Positions 1-6,777 of a DNA stretch of 7,434 nt are shown here, piece after piece. The DNA lies in assembly GCA_003170325.1 (NCBI GenBank), contig PMZP01000056.1, positions 1 through 7,434 on the forward strand. Reading direction: 5' to 3'. Each line of letters begins with the position of its first letter. Within the stretch, counting starts at the first letter, position 1. The DNA comes from Candidatus Tayloriibacteriota bacterium (GTDB lineage: Bacteria > Patescibacteriota > Minisyncoccia > Phycocordibacterales > PALSA-1337). The notes beneath the pieces were generated by a model, which saw nothing but the letters and a program-made list of their open reading frames with translations, was not told where the DNA came from and did not search any database. The position numbers and the translations under genes are program-made.

Positions 1-1
1 C

Positions 2-2344
2 TCCGAGTCCGTGGCATTTTTCGTCTTTATCGCAACTATCATCTTGGCGCCGCTCTCATTTTGGCCGTCGCCGTATTTTGCTCTCGACATGGTGAAGACG
101 CTCATTATAGCTGTCGGTACGCTCACGGCGGCCATCTTTTGTGGCTTAACCATAGTGAATGAGCGAAAGATATCTTTGCCTCCCAGAAGCATATTCTGGA
201 CAAGCACTCTCTTGGCCGTCTCTATGCTCGCCTCTGCTTTAACCAGCGTTCATCTCATGAAGTCATTGCTCGGTCAAGGATTTGAGATCGGTACCGCTAG
301 TTTTCTCATAGTCGTCTTTATTTCCGGCCTGATCGCTTACATGCTGGTCTTTCGAGAGAGCAGCCGTGCCGTCATCATATATGTCGCTTCAGTTTCGGCG
401 TATCTGATCCTATTCATCTTCCAATTATTGCGTCTCATCTTCGGTCCCGGCTTTGCTTCACTCTCGATCTTGAATTCAACGACCGCCACGATCCTCGGAA
501 GTTGGAACAGTTTCGGTCTCTATTCGGGCGTGGTTGTTCTCATCTCGATTTTAGCTTTGCTATTATTGCCGCTTTCGCGGTCTATGAAGATATGTTATGC
601 AATATTGGCGCTTGTTGGAGCCGCCGGCGTATTCATCGTCGATAGTCCCAATATTTGGTTCATCGTCAGTCTGATCCTGTTGGCTTTCACCATATTCACG
701 TCTATCGGTAGGCCCAAAACAGGCAATGGTTTCTTCTCGTCACTCGCAAAACGCGTAGCCTGGTTGCCTTTAGTCCTCTTTCTCATCGCCGCGGTATTTA
801 CTTGGCAGGAGGGCAAGTGGTCCGCGCCGGTCTTGAATAAGCTTCAGGCGCAGTCGAGCGAGCTGTCGTTGCCGTGGCAAATGACGCTAGACGTTGTGGC
901 TGGTTCGATAAAGAACTACCCGCTTCTCGGTGTCGGTCCCAATCATTTTTCCCAGGCATATCTTGCTTATAAACCTGCCGGGATCAATCAGGGCGATGGC
1001 TGGGGCATCGAATTTGATAGCGGTTTTGGTCTGATCCCGACTTTCGTGGCTACCCAAGGATTAATCGGGGCTGTTCTCTGGATCATGTTCTTCGTTTTCC
1101 TGGGAATTCTCGGTGCCAAAGTCCTGCGACGCTTGCCAAATGATCCTAGAGGACGGTTTATAGTTTCGTCCTCGTTCGCGGCCACGGTTTTTCTTTGGCT
1201 TTCGGCCATCTTCTTCGTGCCTTCACACGCGCTCTTGTTTTTGACATTAGTGATGACCGGCGTATTCTTTGGATCAGTCGCATCATTCGATCTGTTGCCG
1301 TCTTTCAACTTGGCTCCTTCAGTGGGTACTCGTATGTACAAATTCATGCCGTCGCTGCTCATTATTTGTATGGTGATTTCCGCTATCTGGGGGCTTGTGT
1401 ATGTAAAAAAGGCCGTCGCTTTGAGTGATTTCGGCATGGGCGTCAAACAATTGACGGTCACCGGCAATTCCGCTTCGGCTGATGCCTACTTCAGGAAAGC
1501 CTTGGCCATCGATCTTTCAGACGTATATTGGCAAGCTCGAGCCGAGGCTGCTTTGGCGCAAGCCAGTCAACTAGCTGCCGGCGTGAATGCGCAGACACCG
1601 GCATCGACCACAGAGCAGGTCCTTGGTCAAGTTACCACTTATGCCAATTCGGCTCTGAATTACGCGCAAAATGCCATTGCCTATGATCCATCCAATTATT
1701 ATAACTATGTTTCTGAAGCGCGTGTCTCCGCGGCGGCAGCCAATTACCGCATAACTACTGCTTATGATAACGCCGTCAAGGCATACAATCAGGCAATCGC
1801 CTTGAATCAGCAGAATCCATCGCTCTATCTCAATCTGGCGCAGTTGCAGGCTTCGCAAAACAAGCTCGATGATGCCTTGAAGACGATCGGAGCCACGCTT
1901 CAAGTCAAGAGCAATTATCTCGACGCTATCTACCTTCTCTCGCAAGTTGACGCGGCCAAAGGCAATCTACCTGAAGCCATCACCGCCGCCCAATATGCCA
2001 TCACCATCAATGCCAGTAGTTCGTTGTTATATTTCCAGTTGGGGACTCTCCAGTATAACAACAAGGATTACAAATCGGCGGCCGATGCTTTGACCAAAGC
2101 TGTCCAGCTGACGCCGAATTATTCCAACGCGCAATACTTCCTCGGCCTAGCCGAAAGCCGTTTGGGTAATAACACCGACGCCATCACGCAGTTCGCGCAA
2201 CTTGCCAAAGCGAATCCCGATAATAAGGAAGTCTCGCAAATTCTCGCCAATCTACAGGCTGGCAAGTCGATCTTTACCGATACGACCGCTTCGACCACGC
2301 CAAATACCGAGAATCGTCCGACGTTGCCGATCAAACAGAAATAA
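2..2344 (+). CDS. O-antigen ligase/polymerase-like (Wzy/WaaL family) membrane protein with C-terminal TPR domain, 5' partial
   Basis: Probable polysaccharide polymerase or ligase that transfers lipid-linked glycan at the outer face of the membrane. The frame is open to the first base. A GTG at 11 gives 777 residues but falls inside the first membrane helix, so the true start probably lies upstream. Numbering from that GTG, about 13 hydrophobic helices span residues 2-466. The large extracytoplasmic loop (about 266-340) contains NYPLLGVGPNHF near residue 302, the hallmark 'P-LGVGP-N-F' motif of the Wzy_C/O-antigen ligase family. From about residue 475 to 745 there are several TPR units (for example AYFRKALAID, AYNQAIALN, AITAAQYAITIN, AADALTKAVQLTPNY), then a Thr/Pro-rich tail. 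TPR fusions of this kind are common in CPR and Gram-positive genomes. The neighbouring MurJ-family flippase supports a glycan role. The acceptor cannot be told; protein O-glycosylation is an alternative. Confidence 0.82.
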   Translation, partial: SESVAFFVFIATIILAPLSFWPSPYFALDMVKTLIIAVGTLTAAIFCGLTIVNERKISLPPRSIFWTSTLLAVSMLASALTSVHLMKSLLGQGFEIGTASFLIVVFISGLIAYMLVFRESSRAVIIYVASVSAYLILFIFQLLRLIFGPGFASLSILNSTTATILGSWNSFGLYSGVVVLISILALLLLPLSRSMKICYAILALVGAAGVFIVDSPNIWFIVSLILLAFTIFTSIGRPKTGNGFFSSLAKRVAWLPLVLFLIAAVFTWQEGKWSAPVLNKLQAQSSELSLPWQMTLDVVAGSIKNYPLLGVGPNHFSQAYLAYKPAGINQGDGWGIEFDSGFGLIPTFVATQGLIGAVLWIMFFVFLGILGAKVLRRLPNDPRGRFIVSSSFAATVFLWLSAIFFVPSHALLFLTLVMTGVFFGSVASFDLLPSFNLAPSVGTRMYKFMPSLLIICMVISAIWGLVYVKKAVALSDFGMGVKQLTVTGNSASADAYFRKALAIDLSDVYWQARAEAALAQASQLAAGVNAQTPASTTEQVLGQVTTYANSALNYAQNAIAYDPSNYYNYVSEARVSAAAANYRITTAYDNAVKAYNQAIALNQQNPSLYLNLAQLQASQNKLDDALKTIGATLQVKSNYLDAIYLLSQVDAAKGNLPEAITAAQYAITINASSSLLYFQLGTLQYNNKDYKSAADALTKAVQLTPNYSNAQYFLGLAESRLGNNTDAITQFAQLAKANPDNKEVSQILANLQAGKSIFTDTTASTTPNTENRPTLPIKQK

Positions 2345-2346
2345 TC

Positions 2347-2357
2347 TGTGCTACAAT
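2347..2357 (+). promoter_or_regulatory. Extended -10 promoter of murJ, predicting a leaderless mRNA
   Basis: TGTGCTACAAT is an extended -10 (TGTGn plus TACAAT, 5/6 to consensus) that starts 3 bases after the upstream stop codon. The hexamer ends at 2357, so transcription should start about 2364-2365, at the murJ ATG itself. No purine-rich Shine-Dalgarno sequence lies in the 20-base gap. No good -35 is seen, which an extended -10 can tolerate. Confidence 0.5.
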
Positions 2358-2364
2358 AATCCCA

Positions 2365-4044
2365 ATGGTAAAGCGATGGTTCTCCTTCATTGGGCAGGAA
2401 ATACGCGGTCTGCATGAGGCCGCGTATCTCTTGGGCGCCTTCGCTTTGCTCTCGCTCATCCTCGCGCTGGTCCGGGATAAATTGCTGGCATATACCTTCG
2501 GTGCCGGACACGCCTTGGATGTCTATTACGCCGCCTTCCGCATCCCCGATCTCATCTTCGCCACGGTCGGTTCGTTGGTTTCGGCTTCGATACTCCTCCC
2601 ATACTTCATCGATCGCTTCGAATCGTCCAAAGAAAAAGGTCAGGCGTTTTCCGACGGCATATTCACGATCTTCTTTGCCCTCATGGCTGTCACCTCTGCC
2701 ATCGTATTTTTCTTGGCTCCATATCTGGTGCCCATAGCCCTGCCTGGTTTCGCCCATGATCCGGCACTGCCGCAACTCATACTCTCCATGCGCATCATGC
2801 TCTTGTCGCCGTTCTTCCTCGGGCTTTCCAATCTACTGTCCAGTCTGACCCAGATGCATCACCGCTTCTTGGTCTATGCCGCCAGTCCGGTGGTCTACAA
2901 TGCCGGTATCATCATCGGGGTGCTTTTCGGCTATCCTTTGTTCGGCGTGCCAGGCTTGGCCTTCGGGGTGGTCATCGGCGCCTTTCTGCATATGGGCATC
3001 CAGATCCCATTCCTAGTCCATGAAAGGCTAGTCCCGAAATTCACCGGAATGATCGTTTGGAAAGATATCCGTCGCATCGTTCTCACCACTTTGCCGCGGA
3101 CGATCACACTTTCGGCCAATCAGCTGGCCTCGTTCGCGCTCATCTCTCTGGCTTCGCTCATGGCGACCGGTTCTATCTCCGTATTTAACTTCGCCTTCAA
3201 TCTACAATCAGTGCCTCTCACTCTGATCGGCGCCAGCTATTCTTCGGCGGTCTTTCCCACGCTTTCGCGCATGTTATTCAAAGGCAATATCGTCGAATTC
3301 AAGGCCAAGATGATCGCTTCAGCCCAACATATCATCTTCTGGTCCATGCCGCTCACCGTCCTCTTCGTGGTCCTGCGCGCCCAGATCGTGCGCACTGTCC
3401 TTGGTGCCGGCAAATTCGACTGGGCCGATACCCGACTGACCGCCGCCACACTGGCCCTCTTCACGGTCTCGACCATCGGCCAAAGCCTGATCGTGCTATT
3501 TGTCCGTTCTTTTTACGCCGAAGGCAAGACTGCTCGGCCGCTCCTTATCAACGCTGTCTCCGCCTCGATCATCATCGTTTCCGGTTATTTGCTCGATAAA
3601 GCATATTTTGCCTTTCCGGTGTTTCGGTATTTCCTGGAGGACTTGCTCAAGATCCAAGGACAGACTGGTACCAGCGTCATCATCTTGGCCTTGGCCTACA
3701 GCATCGGTGTGATCGTGAACACATTCCTCCACTGGTGGGTTTATGAGAGGGTATACAAAGGATTCACCAAACCTGTTCTGGCGACTTTGCTTCAGACATT
3801 CACCGCCTCGGTCATCATGGGTTATGCCGCATATCTCTCTTTGCGCATCTTCGCCGCTGTCTTTCCTTTGACCAAAGTCTGGGGTGTATTCCTGCAAGGT
3901 TTCTGTTCTGCCATCGTCGGACTGATCGTGCTCATCATCTCTCTCATCATCGTCCGCAATCAGCAGATCGTCGATGTCTGGACGACTCTGCACCACAAGA
4001 TCTGGAAAGTGGCAGTCCCGCCGGCGGAAGTCGAGCATATGTGA
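2365..4044 (+). CDS. murJ: MurJ/MviN-family lipid II flippase homologue (MOP superfamily), divergent
   Basis: Predicted 559-residue polytopic inner-membrane protein with about 14 helices. MurJ flips lipid II outward for peptidoglycan synthesis. The N-terminal signature is clear: RDKLLAYTFGAG then LDVYYAAFRIPDL (residues 37-63) matches the RD...FGAG...TDAFFVAFKLPNL block of E. coli MurJ, conserving R24 (here R37) and D39 (here D52). The later AVFPTLSRM block matches ILLPSLSR. By eye the positions of E. coli R52 and R270 are F65 and an Asn (FAFNLQSVP against YADRLMEFP). The family assignment is therefore firm but the substrate less so; with the Wzy-like gene 20 bases upstream, a Wzx-like glycan flippase role is an alternative. 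The ATG was chosen because it lies 7 bases after an extended -10. The TGA stop lies inside the first unit of the downstream repeat array. Confidence 0.85.
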   Translation: MVKRWFSFIGQEIRGLHEAAYLLGAFALLSLILALVRDKLLAYTFGAGHALDVYYAAFRIPDLIFATVGSLVSASILLPYFIDRFESSKEKGQAFSDGIFTIFFALMAVTSAIVFFLAPYLVPIALPGFAHDPALPQLILSMRIMLLSPFFLGLSNLLSSLTQMHHRFLVYAASPVVYNAGIIIGVLFGYPLFGVPGLAFGVVIGAFLHMGIQIPFLVHERLVPKFTGMIVWKDIRRIVLTTLPRTITLSANQLASFALISLASLMATGSISVFNFAFNLQSVPLTLIGASYSSAVFPTLSRMLFKGNIVEFKAKMIASAQHIIFWSMPLTVLFVVLRAQIVRTVLGAGKFDWADTRLTAATLALFTVSTIGQSLIVLFVRSFYAEGKTARPLLINAVSASIIIVSGYLLDKAYFAFPVFRYFLEDLLKIQGQTGTSVIILALAYSIGVIVNTFLHWWVYERVYKGFTKPVLATLLQTFTASVIMGYAAYLSLRIFAAVFPLTKVWGVFLQGFCSAIVGLIVLIISLIIVRNQQIVDVWTTLHHKIWKVAVPPAEVEHM

Positions 4045-4115
4045 TTTAGCAAAATCACCTACTGGGTAAATCAGCAGATTTACCTACTGGGTGATTTAGC
4101 AAAATCACCTACTGG
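4041..4115. repeat. Three tandem 25-bp hairpin units with covarying stems
   Basis: Units at 4041-4065, 4066-4090 and 4091-4115. Each is a 7-base arm, the loop AGCA, the complementary arm, and the linker CTACTGG. Units 1 and 3 are identical (arms GTGATTT and AAATCAC). Unit 2 has arms GTAAATC and GATTTAC: three changes on each side, every one compensated, with loop and linker unchanged. In units 2 and 3 the stem can grow to 10 pairs by G-C, G-U and U-A pairs into the linkers. The array fills almost the whole gap between the convergent murJ and TrpR-like genes and overlaps the murJ stop. There is no T-tract, so ordinary intrinsic termination is not obvious. Confidence 0.9.
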
Positions 4116-4124
4116 GTAGTTACA

Positions 4125-4505
4125 TCACTCTTGATAGCGAATTCCGTGCGGGTGGAGCTTTCGCATAATCTCGCAATAGCCGCCACGCTGGCCGATCATC
4201 TTCTTGGATGCCTTCGCGATTGTTACCGGACTGAAACCGATATATCGCTGTATAGCTTTGTACGGCATACCTGTAAAGATCATTTCTGCTGTCCATAATC
4301 TGTCCGCGCATCTCTCGATCTCGTCCTTTGTCATAAGATCGTCGAGAAAGAGCCTCATCAAGTCAGGTGTATCGATAGGCATGAATGCTTTGATGAGACG
4401 TTCGTTATCAACGGTGTTCCAATTGACGAGGCCAGAGGTCTCTCTCTTTTTGATCCCGCGTTTTCTATTGAATTTGATCGTGTTTTTCTTGTCTTCTAGT
4501 GTCAT
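4125..4505 (-). CDS. TrpR/YerC-like helix-turn-helix transcriptional regulator
   Basis: 126-residue protein of the Trp-repressor superfamily, nearest in style to YerC/YecD. The domain spans about residues 36-115, after a basic N-terminal extension (residues 6-21 rich in K/R) that makes it some 20 residues longer than usual. MTKDEIERCADRL (58-70) matches LTPDEREALGTRV of TrpR, and the helix-turn-helix lies at about 80-102 (PYKAIQRYIGFSPVTIAKAS). By eye, TrpR T44 and R54 are kept (T59, R69), but R84 is Lys and S88 is Lys, so tryptophan binding is doubtful. The GGY near residue 109 resembles the YerC C-terminus. It is convergent with murJ and divergent from lepA. The upstream region carries paired palindromes that suggest autoregulation. 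No Shine-Dalgarno sequence precedes the ATG. Its target and ligand are unknown; no tryptophan genes are near. Confidence 0.8.
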   Translation of the reverse strand: MTLEDKKNTIKFNRKRGIKKRETSGLVNWNTVDNERLIKAFMPIDTPDLMRLFLDDLMTKDEIERCADRLWTAEMIFTGMPYKAIQRYIGFSPVTIAKASKKMIGQRGGYCEIMRKLHPHGIRYQE

Positions 4506-4582
4506 GTTGCTAAGTGAAATTTAAACTGATAAGTAGGAATATACGACCGATATTGTTTGGCTGGTTGTGTGAGCTCTGCGAT

Positions 4583-4591
4583 AGTATATCA
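4583..4591 (-). promoter_or_regulatory. Extended -10 promoter of the TrpR-like gene
   Basis: On the minus strand TGATATACT is TGn plus TATACT (5/6 to consensus), hexamer at 4588-4583. Transcription would start near 4576, giving a leader of about 70 bases. The -35 position (about 4606-4611) falls inside the first palindrome, so a bound repressor would block polymerase. A second, weaker option is TATATT at 4543-4538. Confidence 0.4.
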
Positions 4592-4599
4592 AAGTCAGT

Positions 4600-4618
4600 C
4601 ACTACAGTTGAGTGTAGT
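4600..4618. promoter_or_regulatory. Palindromic operator, site 1
   Basis: ACTACA, a 6-base centre GTTGAG, then TGTAGT (4601-4618), preceded by C at 4600. It is the inverted copy of site 2 with one mismatch in 19. It is centred about 33 bp upstream of the predicted start of the TrpR-like gene, over its -35 region. Confidence 0.65.
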
Positions 4619-4637
4619 CACTCCGAAACATTTATGC

Positions 4638-4657
4638 CACTACAGTCAACTGTAGTG
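4638..4657. promoter_or_regulatory. Palindromic operator, site 2
   Basis: A perfect 9-bp dyad, CACTACAGT and ACTGTAGTG, separated by CA. Its centre is 38 bp from that of site 1. The core reads AGTTGACT on the minus strand, one base from the AGTTAACT core of the E. coli trp operator. The outer half-sites differ from that operator, so the resemblance is only suggestive. Confidence 0.7.
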
Positions 4658-4785
4658 CCTCAAATCGGAGCACTTACCCCCTGCCTCATATATGTGAATA
4701 TAGTACGCCGTTAGCTTATCCGACCATTCATCTTATTTTTTGGCTTTTTCATAAACGATTTATATCTGTCCAAATAATAGCATGC

Positions 4786-4814
4786 GTGGCAAATCAGCCG
4801 CAATCTGCTATATT
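4786..4814 (+). promoter_or_regulatory. Candidate lepA promoter
   Basis: GTGGCA (4786-4791, 4/6 to TTGACA), a 17-bp spacer, then TATATT (4809-4814, 5/6) preceded by TGC, which makes an extended -10. Transcription would start near 4821, leaving a 25-base leader with a weak GGA (4836-4838) 7 bases before the lepA ATG. If correct, the longer GTG start at 4786 would lie upstream of the transcript. Confidence 0.45.
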
Positions 4815-4845
4815 GCGTGTATGTCCATTCGTGTTGGATTTTCTC

Positions 4846-6777
4846 ATGAATACACAATATATACGCAACTTCTCGATAATCGCCCACATCGACCACGGCA
4901 AGTCGACCTTGGCTGATCGCATGCTGGAGATCACAGGGACCATCGAAAAGCGCAAGATGCAGGCGCAGGTGCTCGATTCTATGGAACTGGAAAGGGAGCG
5001 CGGTATAACCATCAAGATGCAGCCTGTCAGAATGAAATGGCAACCGGTTGGCGGCGCAAATGAATATATACTGAACCTCATCGACACTCCCGGCCACATC
5101 GATTTCTCATATGAAGTGTCACGTTCGCTCAAAGCTGTCGAAGGCTCTATCCTATTGGTAGATGCCACCCAAGGCGTGCAAGCTCAAACGCTCACAACCT
5201 TGAATATGGCCCGTGAAGCTGGGCTGACCATCATTCCCGTCATCAGCAAGATCGATTCGCCATTGGCGCGCACCGAAGAAGTCGTCCATGAAGTCTGTGA
5301 ATTATTGAAGTGCCTGGCCGGCGATGTCCTTAAAGTCTCCGGCAAGACCGGCGAAGGTGTGGAGGATCTATTGAATGAAGTCATCAAAAGGGTACCGCCG
5401 CCGACGGCAGATTCGGGAGCTTTCTCAAGTCCTGCGGAACTCGCTTTGCGAAATCGTTCTGATCTTCAGTCGCTCGGCCGAAGCCGAATTGCTTCTTCAG
5501 ATCAGACGATTTCTGCTCGCTCGAACAGTCCTCGTACTCTCGAAAGCTCCAAACCTGCCGTCTTCCGCTCCCTCATCTTCGATTTCCAGTATTCCAATCA
5601 CACTGGCGTCATCGTCTATATCCGTGTCATGAGTGGATCCGTCAAGAAGCATGACCGCTTGATCTTCAAGATAGCCAGCAGGGAATTCGAGGCCATCGAA
5701 GTCGGCGTCTTCAAGCCCGACAATACCCCGACTGAATCGCTCGGCGCCGGAGAGATCGGTTACATAGTCACAGGCATAAAGGAACCCGGCATCGCCTCGG
5801 TCGGAGACACCGTCGCTTCCAATCGGGACAGTCTGCCGCCATTGCCGGGTTACAAGAGCCCACGGCCGGTCGTCTGGGCATCGCTCTATCCCGAAAGCCA
5901 GGATGATCTCTCTTTGCTTCGTCAGGCATTAGGCCGCTTGAGATTATCCGATTCCTCTTTCACTTACGAGGAAGAAGCTTCCGGTACGCTCGGCAAAGGC
6001 TACCGTTGCGGATTCTTGGGCATGCTCCACATGGAAATAGTCACCGAACGCCTGCGCCGTGAATTCAATCTTGAACTGGTTGTTACCCAGCCTTCTATCA
6101 CTTATACCGTCGAATTGAAGAACGGCAAGACCGTGACCGTATATTCACCGCCGCTTTTTCCTGACGATCATGACATAAAACAAGTCTCCGAGCCGATCGT
6201 CACCATGAAGATAATCACTCCTCCGATGTATCTGGGCGGCTTGATGAAGTCTCTTTACGAACATGAAGCAGAAGTGACTGCTACCGAGAATTTCGGAGAC
6301 AACCGCACTCTCCTGACCTCGCTCATGCCATTGCGCGAGCTCATGCGCAATTTCTTCGACGAGGTCAAGAGCATCTCTTCCGGCTACGCCTCGATCTCCT
6401 ACGATATCACCGAGAATCGTCCGGCTGATGTGGTGCGTATGGATATTTTGGTGGCCGATCTACCGGTTGTCGCTTTTTCTCGCGTCGTCTCGCGTCGCCG
6501 AGTCTCCGAAGAGGCCGAATCGACCGTCGAAAGGCTGCACGCCATCATGCCCCGCGAGCTCTTCACCTACAAGATCCAATCCAAGGCGCTTGGTCGCATC
6601 ATTTCTTCACGGTCCATCTCCGGCAAGAAGAAAGACGCCGCCGCCACGCTTTCCGGAGGCGATATCACTCGTAAGATGAAACTTCGCGAGAAGCAGAAAG
6701 AAGGCCGCAAGCGCCTAAAGGAGCATGGCTCGGTCAATATTCCGCAGGAAGTCTTCGTGAAGATGATGCGTAGCTAG
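4846..6777 (+). CDS. lepA: Elongation factor 4 (LepA), ribosome-associated GTPase, with a 45-residue insertion
   Basis: EF-4, a cytoplasmic translational GTPase that binds ribosomes and affects elongation or initiation fidelity. The start was set at ATG 4846 because MNTQYIRNFSIIAHIDHGKST aligns with the LepA N-terminus; the GTG at 4786 would add 20 residues unlike the family. Length is 643 residues. Motifs: P-loop AHIDHGKST (13-21), RERGITIK switch I, DTPGH, then SKID (134-137) where NKID is expected, and SGKTGEG for G5. Domain II starts after residue 236. The LepA-specific C-terminal domain ends in GGDITRKMKLREKQKEGRKR and NIPQEVF. Residues 191-235 are an extra segment coinciding with a palindromic DNA element; without it the length would be 598, the family norm. 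The stop codon overlaps the end of a convergent small gene by 4 bp. Confidence 0.96.
   Translation: MNTQYIRNFSIIAHIDHGKSTLADRMLEITGTIEKRKMQAQVLDSMELERERGITIKMQPVRMKWQPVGGANEYILNLIDTPGHIDFSYEVSRSLKAVEGSILLVDATQGVQAQTLTTLNMAREAGLTIIPVISKIDSPLARTEEVVHEVCELLKCLAGDVLKVSGKTGEGVEDLLNEVIKRVPPPTADSGAFSSPAELALRNRSDLQSLGRSRIASSDQTISARSNSPRTLESSKPAVFRSLIFDFQYSNHTGVIVYIRVMSGSVKKHDRLIFKIASREFEAIEVGVFKPDNTPTESLGAGEIGYIVTGIKEPGIASVGDTVASNRDSLPPLPGYKSPRPVVWASLYPESQDDLSLLRQALGRLRLSDSSFTYEEEASGTLGKGYRCGFLGMLHMEIVTERLRREFNLELVVTQPSITYTVELKNGKTVTVYSPPLFPDDHDIKQVSEPIVTMKIITPPMYLGGLMKSLYEHEAEVTATENFGDNRTLLTSLMPLRELMRNFFDEVKSISSGYASISYDITENRPADVVRMDILVADLPVVAFSRVVSRRRVSEEAESTVERLHAIMPRELFTYKIQSKALGRIISSRSISGKKKDAAATLSGGDITRKMKLREKQKEGRKRLKEHGSVNIPQEVFVKMMRS
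5416..5550. repeat. In-frame palindromic element inserted in lepA
   Basis: Three concentric inverted repeats. The outer is GGAGCTTTC (5416-5424) with GAAAGCTCC (5542-5550). The middle is AAATCGTTCTGATCT (5451-5465) with AGATCAGACGATTT (5499-5512), 14 pairs with one bulged T. The inner is TCGGC (5474-5478) with GCCGA (5483-5487) around CGAA. Their centres (5483, 5481.5, 5480.5) agree within 3 bp. The element is exactly 45 codons, encodes a Ser/Arg-rich polar stretch with no family counterpart, and sits at the linker between the GTPase domain and domain II. It is comparable in kind to Rickettsia palindromic elements, which also insert in frame; no sequence relationship is claimed. Confidence 0.75.

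Larger units (their letters stand above)
4506..4845. other. 340-bp divergent intergenic region between the TrpR-like gene and lepA
   Basis: No convincing gene. It holds two inverted copies of an 18-bp palindrome (4600-4618, 4638-4657), an outer inverted repeat CTCCGA (4621-4626) / TCGGAG (4665-4670) around the second copy, promoter-like -10 elements in both directions, and a T-rich stretch at 4734-4750. Open frames here are short and overlap the palindromes. Confidence 0.7.

Noticed and set aside
988..1467. 159-codon minus-strand frame
   Set aside because: Antisense shadow of the membrane helices of the Wzy-like gene.
2119..2775. 218-codon minus-strand frame across the first gene and murJ
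   Set aside because: It overlaps two convincing genes on the other strand and has charged, low-complexity antisense composition.
3496..4038. 180-codon minus-strand frame inside murJ
   Set aside because: It is antisense to a clear membrane protein; its Asp/Glu/Arg-rich composition is the expected antisense of hydrophobic codons, and no family is recognisable.
4041..4115. CRISPR array
   Set aside because: The 25-bp units abut with no spacers and each is a self-contained hairpin.
4514..4714. 66-codon plus-strand frame in the divergent intergenic region
   Set aside because: GTG start without promoter or Shine-Dalgarno support; it runs through both palindromes and resembles no family.
4734..4750. 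T-rich stretch as an intrinsic terminator
   Set aside because: No stable hairpin precedes it on the plus strand and no gene ends nearby.
4772..4784. 13-mer AAATAATAGCATG shared with 6876-6888, before lepA and at the microprotein start
   Set aside because: A chance 13-base match is expected at a rate of order 0.4-0.8 in a window this size, and its position relative to the promoters differs.
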